Notes: a model not told the origin generated them from the sequence alone. A stretch of 64,000 bases of DNA from Muscardinus avellanarius (GCA_963383645.1 OY726574.1:61570894-61634893); one strand, 5' to 3'; counted from the first letter of the stretch, positions 34,591-46,329 are shown. Made by a program: numbers and translations.

Positions 34591-36390
34591 ACATGAGAGC
34601 ATTGAGCTAGGTTCCCGCTGAGGATAAAGGCCCCTGTGGTATTCCTGTAAGCCCCCCTGAGCTCTGACAAGCTTTAGGAGCCTTCCACATGCAGTATTCT
34701 CCAGCTCCCGGCATGGCCCTGGGGCAGAAACAGAGCCGCGCCTCCCCTGAGGACGGGGAGCCAGTGGTCTGTTCTCACTTACGTAGGCCCCAGGCGTCCT
34801 GCGTGCGGTCAAGTTTGAGCTCAGGCTTTGTCATGGGAGCTTGGGTCCCTCCGCTGCAGCATGTGTTGACAACCTCTCATCACCCTCAGTGTCTCCTCTG
34901 GACCCTCCAGGCCTCACCTGAGCCCCACCCAGCCTGACACCCAGAAAGCACTGTCATGTGGGTTTGTGCCGATTCCTAGCACCTGGGCTCCTGGCCCCCA
35001 GTGCAGGTGCTATTTAGCCCCAGCCTACGGGACTCCCAGTGGCCGCTTCCTCAGCTCCTCTCCCATCCTCCTGATATGGCAGGAGAAATGGCAGGTGTGT
35101 GCTGTGAAGCCCAGGGTGGGCGCTTCCCACTGACCTGCGGGGACACGCTGTCGTCCTGTCTTCTCGGCTCTTCCCTCAGCCCCGGGAACACAGGCATAGG
35201 TCCTGAGGTGGACCATTCTAGTCCTTCCTTCACGGAATCCTTTCTCCTTGGTATAGGGGCGTCCCTGATGCCCCAGGCCCATTGGGTCACCTTTTCCTTA
35301 AGAACAAAAATCATCATTGAAGGTCTTAACCACCCATCTCACTAACATGGGTGGGATCTGGGGAGAACCACACCAAATGCTATGTGCTCACATGTTCATC
35401 TCACACCAATAAAAGACTAGAAAAGTCGTTATAGAAGCCCACAGCAGCAGCCCAGGACATGTCTGAGAAGTTCATTGATGAAGGTGCCCATATCGAATAT
35501 AGAATTTTAACTATACCCTGAAGCCTAACGCTGTCTTCCTGAGGGACCACAAGTCTGTCCTGCCATCTTTACAAAGGATAAAGCAGAGTACCAGTTACGA
35601 TGTGTCTTCGTTTCCTGGATTGCAGCCCCAGGCAAGAGCTGAACTAGACAAGAAGGCTAGATTAGGGCCTTTAAATTTGATATGTGGAGGGAGCAGAGTT
35701 GGTACTTTGGGGTAAGCAAGAATCCTTCTTTCCACAAATGCATTACTCAGTTACTGGATCTTAGACCCCCAGAGCTGGGACGGTGTCTACGCTGGGGGTT
35801 CTGAATTCACGGGAACTGCCTTTTAGCAGGACTCTGAGCTGGGTGGAAGCCACCGCAGGTCACAGGGTAGTCAGGTGCAGCTCGAGGACCTAGCTGCTGG
35901 CCCTCTCTCTCCTTAACAGCAGCCTCACCTTGGGCAGGTTGTTAACATCCCTGCACCTCACCAGCTCGTCCGTCTTCCAAATGTGGATTCAATGGCGGTC
36001 CCACTCGCTATATTGTTGTCCAGTTAGATGAACACAGGGTACACGGCACAGCCTCCGTGTCGGCTCACTGCTTTCCTACCTTAACACATTTTCTTTTGAG
36101 GAAAAGCGTGCAGACCCTTCCCCTCCCTTCACTCCGTCACGGAGCACGCGTTTCCTTCTGACTCCTACACGTCCACGACTCCAGCCCTGCGGTCTTTTGG
36201 TGAACCAAGCGCAGGAGAACTCAGATACACTGAAAAGCTTCGGTACTGTCACCCTCGGCCCATCCCCAAACCCTCGTCAGCCAATCGCTCTTGAAATGTC
36301 CACACCTTATCCTTAATACACCTACATGTTTGTAAAATTATACACACCAATTTGTTCGCTACCATTTGTATGCAAAATATAGAAACTTGC
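34591..36390. other. GC-richer intron without recognised genes
   Basis: Only a MIR fragment (35915-36010) could be assigned. Open frames at 35001-35345 on both strands overlap each other and lack domains. Confidence 0.4.
35915..36010 (+). mobile_element. MIR fragment
   Basis: CACCTTGGGCAGGTTGTTAA and CTGCACCTCACCAGCTCGTC correspond to the MIR core. Confidence 0.6.
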
Positions 36391-36393
36391 ACT

Positions 36394-36410
36394 GTGTGTG
36401 TGTGTGTGGG
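36394..36410. repeat. Short (TG)n at a SINE tail
   Basis: Seven TG units and a G-run next to the following minus-strand SINE. Confidence 0.8.
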
Positions 36411-36610
36411 GGGGGTTGAACCCAGGGGTGTTATACACTGAACTACATTCCCCAGCCCTATTTTTTATTTTGAAACAAAGACTCAGTAAGTTTCTAAGGA
36501 TCTCCGTGAGTTGCCAAGGCTGGCCTTAAACCTGGGATCCTTCTGTCTCAGTCTCCCAAGTACCAGGATTACAGGTGTGTACCACCACACTTGACTCCCC
36601 TATCTCTTTT
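36411..36610 (-). mobile_element. SINE (ID + first B1 unit) interrupted by a retroviral insert
   Basis: ID half TTGAACCCAGGGGTGTTATA, B1 unit ending GTGTACCACCACACTTGAC, then linker. It continues at 36995. Confidence 0.85.
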
Positions 36611-36623
36611 TATTTTTAATTTT

Positions 36624-36994
36624 TTTTGAAGATTTAAAGAAGTTTATTAGAATGATACAAATACAGAAAATAGAAATACAGCTCCATACCAGACTGGCAT
36701 GGAGGGGTGACTCGAAATGCATACACCAAAGGGATTACACGTGGACTTAGCCTTTTATACCCATGAGCTCCATCTTGTACAGAGCCACGTGCCCTATGTT
36801 GCCCCAAGACGTTGGGCGCCAATTATGTTACGGTTTGGGAAACTGTACCCAGGGATCTTTGTTAGACCCCTGGGAATAATTTCCCAAAAACTCCCCAAAG
36901 AAACAGAAAAAGAGGAAAAGATAGAAATACAGAGGATAGAAATACTGCCCCATGCCAAAATTGCATGAAGGGGTGACATGAAATGAATACACCC
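36624..36994 (-). mobile_element. ERV-derived retroposed insert (R-U5-primer site + U3-R-polyA)
   Basis: On the minus strand: an R-like block from 36993, then U5 ending CA at 36826, 4-bp spacer, a primer-binding site resembling tRNA-Lys (TGGCGCCCAACGT, 36821-36801), about 40 bp of U3, a TATA box (36759-36753), a second R-like block from 36727, AATAAA (36648-36643) and a short A-tail. The two R-like blocks share about 80% over 70 bp. Near-identical flanks (36611-36623 and 36995-37008) begin AAAATT on the minus strand after TTTT. No coding part remains. Confidence 0.65.
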
Positions 36995-37138
36995 TATTTT
37001 TTAATTTTAAAACAGTGTCTCACTAAATTGTTGAGGGACCCACTAAGTTTCTGAAGCTATCCTCAGACCTGCCAATGCTCTTCTCTGCGCTTCCTGAGTA
37101 CTGAGACTACAGGTGTGTGCCACCGTGTCCAGCTAACT
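36995..37138 (-). mobile_element. Second B1 unit of the interrupted SINE
   Basis: TTTTAAAACAGTGTCTCACT to GTGTGCCACCGTGTCCAGCT. Together with 36411-36610 this forms an ID-B1-B1 trimer before the insertion. Confidence 0.8.
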
Positions 37139-37267
37139 TGCACTCAGGCTACTGGCATGAATGTACCTTCAAACCAACACATACCGTTTTGAGATATTCT
37201 TTTAATAGTCGGCTGTTTCTCATATACGTACATATGCATATACATACACATGTATATGTAGTGTGGG

Positions 37268-37470
37268 GGCACTGGGGATTGTGGGATTGAACTCAGGGAC
37301 ATTCTACCTCTGAGCTACACCTGCAGCCCTATTTTATTTCTTTTTGAAGCAGGGTTTTCCTAGATTAGTGAGAATCACAGTACTTGCTGAGGCTTTCCTT
37401 GAACCTGCCATCCTCCTGTCTTAGCCTCACAAGTATTGAGATTTCAGGCCTGAGCCACCACGCCCAGCTA
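37268..37470 (-). mobile_element. B1-dID SINE
   Basis: GATTGAACTCAGGGACATTC to GAGCCACCACGCCCAGCTA. Confidence 0.9.
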
Positions 37471-38673
37471 GAGAGGTATTTTATAATCTATCCACCCAGT
37501 CTTGGTAGAGAACAGTCAGATTTTTGCCACTTTTTTCCTTTCTGCTAGTAGCATCAGCTCTAAGTAGCCTTCTCTAAGTGGACTTGTAAACAGTTCTCAG
37601 ACGTGGAAGCGGCACTGCCCAAGCCACTCCGCTGTCCCCGCCGCACCCCGCTGCCCACGGCTCCACCTGTGCTCGTGCCAGGAATCGGGCTCCCAGAGCC
37701 CGGAGCCAGGCCTGGAAGCGGCGTTCTGGTGATCTTTCCAGCACCGGCCTGTCTTTGTGTATGATTTTTAGCCGTTTGCATCTCTTCTGCGAGTCCCTCT
37801 TCGTAGCCTATTTCTTGTCAATCATTCTTCTTTGGGCATAAAGAACATTTAGCTCTTGGATAGTAAACCATCTTCCTGGTCCCCTCCATTCCTCCCAGGC
37901 AGCCGTGTTTTTCTTATAATGTCTATGATGCTCCCTATATTTAATTCCTGAGTTCTTCTAGAAGTACTATGCATGTAATGTGAGGTGTTGCTGAGAGACG
38001 GATCTAACTTTCCTCCAGGAGAATGAGTAGTTTGACCGGCACTCCTTGTTAAAGAACCCGTTACTTTCTCATAGAATCGAAAGGCCTCACCATTCCAGAC
38101 GAAATCTTCATATATTCCTGGGATTCCCAGATTAGATTCTGGTGTGGTCCTCGGTCTCCTCCTATATTGTTACCCTTATCTTTAAAGTACAGAGGCTTCT
38201 TGATGATATTTTGTCATATGATAAAACTAGAATTCAGTCATTATTCCTTGCCAAAAGTTATTACCACTTACCTCGCAGAATCCACACGTCCGCCGTCCCT
38301 TGCGCTGACCCCGGCCTGACCTGAAGCAGCCCCTCTCACTCAGGACATCTTGTCCTTCCCCTCCACTTCATTTTACACCAGTCACCCCACCCCAGGGTAC
38401 CTCTAACACATCAGCTCTGGTTGTCAGCCTTCAGTTACTGAAACAAATCCCCAAGGTTACCCACTCATAAAGAGGAGAGGTTTATTTTTGCTCCTAGTTT
38501 CCTAGATTTCAGGCCATGGTCACCTGGCCCTGTTGCTCAAGGCCTACAACAGTGCAGTGAATCACGGGGGCGCATGACAGAGAAGTCCTGTTTATCTCCA
38601 AAGGGGTTGCTAGAATGCCCTGTAAGAGCACCCTAATGAGCTAATTCCTTCCACTAGGCCCTACATCCTAATG
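37471..38673. other. Intronic sequence, no gene
   Basis: 38430-38660 resembles an old dispersed repeat (GTTACTGAAACAAATCCCCA, GAGGAGAGGTTTATTTTTG) whose family I cannot name. The rest is unassigned. Confidence 0.4.
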
Positions 38674-39052
38674 TAGCGGCACAAGCCTGTAATCCTAGTA
38701 CTTAGGGGGCTGAGACAGGAGGACCGTGGTTCAGGGACAGCCTCAGCTAATGATTGAGGTCCTCTGCAACTCAGGAGAACCTTTTTCAAAATAAAGAATA
38801 AGAAAGCCGGCCGTGGTGGCGCACGCTTGTAATCCCTGTGCTCGGGAGGCGGAGACAGGAGGATCACACAGGTTTGAAGCCAGCCGTGCTGGCTTAAGAG
38901 ACCCTGTTTCCAAATAAAAAAGTATAAAAATAGGTCTGGGAGTGTACCCCGGAGGTAGAAGGGTTTCTAAGAACCCCAGTACCCCCCCCCAAAAAAGAAT
39001 AAGAAATAGGGCTGGGGGCATAGCTCAGAGGTAGCATGCCCCTGGGTCATGC
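38674..39052 (+). mobile_element. B1-dID SINE split by a younger SINE
   Basis: B1 half 38674-38815, interruption, ID half 39007-39052 (GGGCTGGGGGCATAGCTCAG). Confidence 0.88.
38816..38993 (+). mobile_element. Young-subfamily B1-dID SINE nested in another SINE
   Basis: Perfect 13-bp duplication AAAGAATAAGAAA at 38803-38815 and 38994-39006. The insertion lies in the A-rich linker of the older dimer. Confidence 0.96.
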
Positions 39053-39167
39053 TACATGTTTGAGGCCAGCCTGGAAAACTTAGATCCCGTTCTAGAGTAA
39101 AACATAAAACTGGCTGGACATGTAGTTCAGAGGTAAAATGACCCTAGGTTCAATCCCCAGTACTAAA
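39053..39167 (+). mobile_element. SINE fragment (B1 3' part + ID)
   Basis: GTTTGAGGCCAGCCTGGAAA to GGTTCAATCCCCAGTACTAA. Confidence 0.8.
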
Positions 39168-39240
39168 AAGGTTCTAAACCCCCGCCAAAAACAAAACTCT
39201 TTTTTATATCCTGGTACCCAGTGTTTAGCACAAGAGACAT

Positions 39241-40012
39241 TGCCGGGGTCCGCCTCAGCTGGTCCAGGGGTCTTGAAGCAGATGTAGGGTCAGCGAAATT
39301 AAAGAATGAGAGGCACTGTGCTTAGTAGCAGGGGGAAGGCATCTCTGCCTGTGCCCTAGAATATACTTTATTTATACCTGAGTCTGACACAATACAGCAA
39401 GCCACATCATACATACTTTGTTTTCTTTGAGTTTTTCATTAATCTGAATTCCACAAAGCAGGCACACCTTGAAGCCGCCTGTTTTTCCTAGTTTTTTTTT
39501 TTGTCTGTTTTTTATTAATTTGTTATGAGGTGACCTACAAAACTTACTACTACTCAACGTCACACATGATAAACTCTAACTGAACTTACCCTCTCCTCTA
39601 TCTTAACTACTAAGTGCTAGACTTGCTGTCTCCACTTCTAAAATTAACTGCTAAATTTATCTGCTATTTTAACCAGTAGGTATTCTATTAATTTATTCTG
39701 ACTCAATCACCAAACCTACACTGAACTTGTTCTATTTCTCATAATCTAACATACAATGTCTACACCTTGATTTTCTAGAGTACCTATTAAGTTGTTTACC
39801 AAGAGAACTCTTTTGTGCTCTAGTGAGCAGGCACCAAGGAGGACCCTGCCTACCCAACGTCTGCAAGAATGGCAAGGTCTTGACATCAAGTCATTTTCCA
39901 GTAATATTAACTGTGCTTTCCATTCTTATCATACGCTCCTGTATAGGAAAGTTGGCTGGAGGTGGAAAAGTATTGTGATTAGCACTAGCCCCCCGAGGGG
40001 GATACCACAGTC
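39241..40012 (-). mobile_element. Probable ERV long terminal repeat
   Basis: Read on the minus strand, a 772-bp unit starts TGTGGTATCCCCC and ends ACCCCGGCA (TG...CA). It contains a TATAAATAAA box (combined TATA/polyadenylation word, near 39366-39377), and just upstream lies a purine-rich AAGTTAGGGGGTGGA that could be a polypurine tract. No primer site follows the CA end, consistent with a 3' LTR. No intact frame. Confidence 0.45.
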
Positions 40013-40450
40013 CACCCCCTAACTTATAAGCAACATACGGAGGGCCCTGCACAGTAGGTATAATCTGCCTAAAGTTAACGTTTCCTTTCATGGCTAAAAC
40101 CTTAAGTGAGTTAGGTGTTTTGAGCAAAGGAGCAAAGACTCTTTTGTATGTAGCTTCTTGAAGATTTCCCCGTAGGCATGTTTTCCTTAGTACAGTTCCA
40201 GCACAACTCAGGACATTTTCCAGTCATATTCACATCACATCAACTTCCCAAGTCATAACAAAACAGCAATCCTCATTCAAAGAAATCCTCAAATTCCCCC
40301 AAAGAGTCATTAATATTCTCATTATTATAACTAAAATCAAGAGGGATAATGGCTTCAGTTTTGCCAGTCTTCCCAGCTGCGACCCTGTCATACGGCAGGA
40401 ACGGCATCGCCTCGGCCACGAGACACTTAGTGACTGCCTCTTAATTCCTG
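40013..40450 (-). pseudogene. Possible degraded ERV internal remnant
   Basis: Sits where the 3' internal region of the element at 39241-40012 would be. Minus-strand frames are interrupted by several stops and no retroviral domain was recognised, so this rests on position alone. Confidence 0.25.
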
Positions 40451-40799
40451 ACGGAACGAAGTCATTTGTAAATGATAAAGTTCCCTTGAAGTCATGAACT
40501 AATTTTTAAGCCATTAAAAAAAAATGGCCTCACTGCCACCAGGGCATGTTGCCTGCAGGCTGTGATTGCAGTGAGGAGGTGCCAGGAGTTACGGAGTGCC
40601 CTCTGCCCAGCCTCCCTTCAGACAGTTCTGAAGCTCATGCCTTTCAGCCCCTGAAACCTTTGCCTGATGGAGCTGTAACGCGAGTGCTATACTCTCCATC
40701 ATCAGGAAATCTTTCTTTCATCCTTGACATGTGTGAGTTGATTTTGTATCCCCTTGGAGCATGTAGTGTGGCTACTTCTACATTGAGAGGTGAGGACCA
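40451..40799. other. Intronic sequence, nothing recognised
   Basis: A 93-codon plus frame (40546-40827) runs into the following SINE and is not supported as a gene. Confidence 0.4.
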
Positions 40800-40978
40800 G
40801 GCCAGGTGCAGTGGCTCACATCTGTGATCTCAGTACTTGAGAAGCTAAGACAGGAGGATTACAGGTCCAGGGACAGCCTCAAAAACTTAGCCCCTGTTTC
40901 AAAATAATAAACAAAAAGGAATGGGATGTGGCTCAGAAGTAGAATGCTCCTGAATTCAACCCCCAGTACATAACCCCA
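40800..40978 (+). mobile_element. B1-dID SINE, old
   Basis: CCAGGTGCAGTGGCTCACAT to GAATTCAACCCCCAGTACAT. Confidence 0.87.
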
Positions 40979-41010
40979 AGAGAGAGACAGAGACAGAGAC
41001 AGAGACAGAA
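40979..41010. repeat. (GAGACA)n at a SINE tail
   Basis: Four to five AGAGAC units after the ID half. Confidence 0.88.
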
Positions 41011-41222
41011 GACTGAGGGAAGAAAACTGAAAAGAGCTGAGGGAAGGAAATGGCTTAAGACCTCCCTATAAATAAAAATAGTCAAACTCTTCAGTTCCAT
41101 TGATGATTGCCTGATTGGAAACTGTACCTGAATGAAAAACTACCATTTTCCAATGAACTAGGTATCTTGTTTTTTTGTCAAATATAGTCTTACATAAGTA
41201 TGAGTGATTAAGAGTCCGGATC

Positions 41223-41417
41223 ACCGGGCGTGGTGGCGCACGCTTGTAATCCCCGCACTTGGGAGGCGGAGACAGGAGGATTGCTCAGGTTCGAAGCCAG
41301 CCTCACTGGCTTAAGACCCTGTTTCCAAATAAAATATAAAAAATAGTTCTGGAGCCTGGAAATAGAAGGGTTCCAGCCCCAGTACTGCCAAAAAAAAAAA
41401 AAAAGAGAGAGAGAGAG
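41223..41417 (+). mobile_element. Young-subfamily B1-dID SINE with target duplication
   Basis: 12-bp flanks AGAGTCCGGATC (41211-41222) and AGAGTCCAGATC (41418-41429), one mismatch. The tail is A15 followed by GA units. Confidence 0.93.
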
Positions 41418-41429
41418 AGAGTCCAGATC

Positions 41430-42531
41430 TGCTCTCCTGGGCCTTTGGTGTCCATGGCGAAGGACGCAGTGTCACTGTATGCTGGGCCCCTGTGCACATG
41501 GAAAAGTCAGCAGGCATTCCAGCACCTCCTACAAAGTGTGTTTGAGAATTCAGAAATTGCCTTTTTGGCTAGAAAGAATATAAAGTGAGGGGAGAATTTA
41601 ATTCCTTCTGCGATACCAACTGACTGCATCTTAAGGAGCTGCGGCACCACCGTTGATTTATTGCCCTTTTTTTTTCTTTTATGTGTTATATTTGTCATGT
41701 TGCTGTGGCGGTTTCAGCTATGAAGCAGTGCAGTTACAGGGGCGTGGTGAGGAGAGGCAGAGATGCCGTGGGAGACTCAATTCCTCTGCCCTCGTCACCT
41801 TGGGGAATGAGACACTGAGTCAAGTGTCAGGCATTTGATGTGAGAGGTAATAGATTTTAAAAGCTGTAGGTTGCTCTGAAAGAGAACATTGTTTTCCATT
41901 TTTTATTACATAAACTTAAGAATTTCTATGTAAAAGCTTTTCAGTATAGACAAACAATTTAATTTTTCAATATCATTTTGTGTTTTTCCTTTCTCTCAGC
42001 AACATGATAAAGAAAAACCAAGCAATATACTTAACCATCCTTTATTTGCTTAATGCGTACAATTTTCTGGCTCAAAAAGCATAAATTGAAATTTCGTGTT
42101 TGGAGAAACCTACCTTTTCATTTTAATATTAATCAGGTATGTCACACACATACAAAATGAAGACTGAAAGGAAAGTTTTTATCTCAAAGTAATCTAAGTT
42201 TGGTAAAAGGCACTAAATGTTATTTAAAAAAAAAAAGAAAGAAAGAAAACACCTGCAGTTTAAAACAAAGTTGAAGGTTTTTCTCTGCAAGAGTTTGCAT
42301 CCATAGCTCAGTGGTTCTGGCCTTCTCTATATATTGTTGCCATTTTTAGTAATAGGAATGTATCCTTGATATTAATACATAATGGAAGAGATCTGGAGAG
42401 TTGTAAAATATTGATTGAAGCCGAATGATGATAATTGTCTTTCTCATTCTTTCCCCCTCCGTCACCTGCTCGCTGGCTGACATTTGGAAGCGTTTTGTTC
42501 TCCATTCATACAAATAATTAATTAATTTATG
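41430..42531. other. AT-rich intron, nothing recognised
   Basis: No repeat or exon assigned. Short AAAAG/AAAGAAAG run at about 42228-42248. Confidence 0.45.
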
Positions 42532-42736
42532 CAGTACTGGGGATGGAGCCCAGGGCATACTACCTTCGAGCTACACCCCCAGCCCTGTTTTTTTTTTATT
42601 TTTTATATTTTGAAACAGGGTCTCATTGTGTTGCAAAGGGCCTCGCTAAGTAGCTGAGGCTGGTCACGAACTGCAATCTTCCTGCCTCAGCCTCCCGAAT
42701 GCTGGGATTACAATCGCGCACCACCAGGCCCGGCCT
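42532..42736 (-). mobile_element. B1-dID SINE
   Basis: AGTACTGGGGATGGAGCCCA to GCGCACCACCAGGCCCGG. Confidence 0.92.
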
Positions 42737-43081
42737 CATTCACGCAATTTAAAAGAAAAGGCTTCATACTGAATTCTGGCAGTTTTCTGTGCAGTGGCAC
42801 TCAGTGTTTAGGCAAAGGGTCATGCTGTTCTGCTGGGTGACTTGGTTGATCTTGGACTACTCTCTCTTGTAAACAAGTAGTTTGAAACTACTGGAAAATA
42901 ACTAGAATTGTGTGAATGTTCTGGAAATCCTTATGGGCATGATCCTATATAATCAGTAAAAAATGGAAAGCAAGTCAGGATTTCCTTGATTCTCTTAAGA
43001 CAAGAAGCAGAAGAGACAAAAAAAAAAAAAAGCAAGAGAAAATCAAGTACAGATCTACAATGGACAAGACTTTATTTCTCC

Positions 43082-43250
43082 TTTTTTTTTTAATTTTGGT
43101 ACTGAGGATTGAACCCAGGGAAATTTCTACCTCTGAGCCAACTGTCTCAGTTGCTGAGAGTGTCACTAATTTATTGAGGCTAGCCTCAGACCTGTGATCC
43201 CCCTGTCTCAGCTTCCCAAGTACTGGGATTGCCCATGTGCACACCCAGTT
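43082..43250 (-). mobile_element. B1-dID SINE, shortened
   Basis: GGTACTGAGGATTGAACCC to GTGCACACCCAGTTG; linker region partly deleted. Confidence 0.85.
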
Positions 43251-43398
43251 GCAATACTTAGTTTCAATACTCAGGGGAGAGACCAGGCCTGGCAAGAGGG
43301 AAGCAGAGTACTCATTGCAAAGTGCTTCATTGCCTTATCGACACTGCCAGTGTGCAGACCTGGTCATCAGCATCCAGGGTGCTGAGCTGGGCCTTTCA

Positions 43399-43572
43399 GC
43401 CCGGCGTGGTGGTACACGATTGTAATCCCAGCATTTGGGAGGCTGAGACAGGAGGATCGCAGTTCATAGACAGACTCAGCTATTTAGGCCCTTTGCAACT
43501 CAGTTTCAAAAATAAAGAATAAAAAATAGTGCTGGGGGTGTAGCTTGGAGGTCGAATGCCCCTGGGTAAAAA
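43399..43572 (+). mobile_element. B1-dID SINE, 3'-truncated ID half
   Basis: CCCGGCGTGGTGGTACACGA to GAATGCCCCTGGGTAAAAAA; the ID 3' third is missing. Confidence 0.88.
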
Positions 43573-43587
43573 AGCAACAACAGCATG

Positions 43588-43815
43588 CATTAATTAATTA
43601 ATTAGTTAATTAAGTTTGGTACTAGGGATGGAACCCAGGAGTATTCTATCTCTGAACTATACCCTAAGTCCTATTTTATTTTTCATTTTTGAAACAGGGT
43701 CTCACTAATTGCACAGGGCCTCACTAAGTTGCTGAGGCTGGCCGTGACCCTACAGTCCTCTGGTCTCAGCCTCCCAAGTACTGGGAATTGCAGGCGTACA
43801 CCACTACACCAGCTG
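43588..43815 (-). mobile_element. B1-dID SINE, with (TTAA)n tail, donor of a local duplication
   Basis: TTAATTAATTAATTAGTTAA tail side, GGGATGGAACCCAGGAGTAT, B1 half ending CACTACACCAGCTGG. Its 43655-43734 segment is copied at 44355-44434. Confidence 0.9.
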
Positions 43816-43843
43816 GTGTGTTTTATTTTAAAAGGTTAAGCCA

Positions 43844-44060
43844 AGCCGGGCATGGTGACGCATGCTTGTAATCCCAGCATTCGGGAGGCTGAGACCTGAG
43901 GATCACGGTTCGCGGACAGCCTCAGCTACTTAGTGAGGCCTCCGCAACTCAGTGAGACCCAGTTTCAAAATAAAGAATAAAAAATAGGGCAGGGGGTATA
44001 GCTCGGAGGTCAAATGCCTCTGGGTTCCATCCCCAGACCCACAAAAAAAAAAAAAAAAAA
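43844..44060 (+). mobile_element. B1-dID SINE with target duplication
   Basis: Perfect 14-bp flanks AAAAGGTTAAGCCA at 43830-43843 and 44061-44074; A-tail of about 20. Confidence 0.95.
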
Positions 44061-44354
44061 AAAAGGTTAAGCCATAGATTTTGAGGCAATTTTGGGTTTA
44101 GGGTAGGCCCCCGGGAATTAGGCTGGCCTTTGGGGGGTGGGGCAATTTGGTCTTTCTTCTTGTGTAAAGGATAGAGAAGCTAAAATCACCCCAGATCATC
44201 GGGAACAGGGAGGCTCCTCAGGGCAGAAGCCAGACCACTTCCAGACTCACATGCCACCTCTCCTAAGGCACTTTTCCAACATATCAAGTAGGCCTCTGAG
44301 CCTGCTATTCCTCTGTCTCTGATTTTCCCTGGGTGGCTTCTGCAGGAGGGCTGT

Positions 44355-44434
44355 AACTATAACCTAAGTCCTATTTTATTTTTCATTTTTGAAACAGGGT
44401 CTCACTAATTGCACAGGGCCTCACTAAGTTGCTG
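44355..44434 (-). repeat. 80-bp local copy of a SINE segment
   Basis: Matches 43655-43734 at 79 of 80 positions, including private variants of that SINE copy (CCTAAGTCC, CACTAATTGCACAGGG). Both edges are abrupt: no SINE continues on either side. Confidence 0.92.
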
Positions 44435-46329
44435 GGCGCACGGTTGAGGAAGCACGCCCCTGATAGAAGGCAGTGTGCCCAGGTCCAGGCTTCTGAGCAA
44501 ATCTCTTTCTCTCCGAATCTCAGCTTCCATGGCTACGACGCAGGCCGGCCACTGTGTCTTTGCTCCGGGTAGGCTGTAGGACAGTCGGTGCGTGATGCGC
44601 ATCAAGTAGAGGGGGAAGCTGGCCCAGAGCAGAGCCAGAGGAGGCGGCAAGTGCGTCCTTGTGGTTCTCATGTGGGATGGGTTCACGACCCTTGAGCCTT
44701 TCAGGCCACTGCTTGCCCTAGGAGTGGCACTGTGCCCTTCCCAGAAGTTCAAGTCAAACTCCTGGGGAAGCGAAGCGACCTCTTTGTGGTTTGATCTGCA
44801 CAGACACCACCTCCACGGAGCAGCAGAGGAGCATCCTTACTCTCTCATGTGCTGAGACCTGTGGTACCGGCATGACCCAGGCTATTATCTTGCTTTTGGC
44901 AGTGATGGTGATGATGATGATGGTGATTCCAAAGGGTGCTGCCTTTCCAAACACAACCACTTTATTTGAAGCATCAAAGGCCCAAAGCAGTCTATGACCC
45001 ATCCTCGACTTCCCTGAAACCAGCATGGTGAATAAAGCCCGGGCTCCCTCTGTTCTTGGCCAGCAGGGATCCTCTGGCCCTCTGCATCCTTGGGGACAGA
45101 GGTGGACACGTTTCTTTGTGGTTGCCCTTCAGTAACGTCTGTTCTCAAGATAGCAGGAAGAGAATGGGCATCCATAGGATTCCATTAGCGTGGACAGCGG
45201 ATCATCTAATTTAATATTATTTTCAAACACTTACTAGAAACATGGAAAGATATAAAGGAGTTTGTGGGGCGCAGGAAGCACCCCTGAGAAGTAGTGGGAG
45301 GCCATGTGTTTGCTTCAACGCATCCTTTTCCTTTGTAGAACAGTAAATAACTCTGAGAAATAATACCAGAAAACACCCTGGCCCCTGCCTTGGAGGTACT
45401 AAACGGCATCTGCCAGCGCGCCCATCAGTATCTGTGACGAGCTTTGCGGTTGGTTCTAGTAACTGCCCAAGTGATACTTCTCTCCCACGATATAATGGAT
45501 GTTGATCTAATATGTGTGTAGTTTTCTTCTTGGAATTGCTAATGAGGCATTATTAATGGTAGTTTCTAAGAGCTCCTGTTCAAAACACATGTTGGCATAC
45601 TTAATTTTGTCTGAGATTGTGCGTAGGTATGATCTTTCTGTTTGTTAACCATGTGATTAAATGAAATTATTCTTATTAGTTTGAAGACTGTTAGCATTAT
45701 TTTATTCAAAATTTCTCTGGTGGTTGTCTTTTTTTTTTTTTATTTCCCAAGGACTCCAGCAGAAATTGTGGCCAGTTTAAAAACCTGTGAAACAAATTCT
45801 GTACATGAGCATGAAAAATGGCCTCATCCACTGAGGCATCGCCAGTACTGAGACCACAGCACTTTGTTCTTGACAGCTACTCGCTTCTTGCTTCTGATAC
45901 GTGTCCAGCTAACTTTCTCCCCACTGATGATGTGTAGTTCACTGCTTTGGGCAGCAGAAATATAACATTTTGCCACTAGTATTTATGTCCACACTCTTTC
46001 GTTCCAATCATCTCATTTTATCGTTGCTAGATGTTTGGTCAGTAAATTTCCTGGTGCAGACTTTTCATCTGTCATTACTGCCCTGAGAAAACCCCTCTTC
46101 TCTGGCCACCTCTGGCGTCCTCAGTGATGCCATGGGCAGGGTCGCTGCTTGTGCGTATCTTCTTTGTGAGCACCAGGGATCTGTAGGGAAGACCAGGAAA
46201 CAAGAGCGATTACTGTCTTTATATTCCATTTCTACTTTTCCTTTCTTCCCCTTTCCTTCAATATCCATTACTCTGAGAACTTTTAATGAAAATGGAGAGA
46301 AGTATGGGTAGGTTACAAAACGTGGGTAA
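44435..46329. other. Repeat-poor intron, no gene
   Basis: Overlapping open frames around 44405-45175 on both strands have no domain. A T13-type run lies near 45729. No exon found. Confidence 0.42.
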
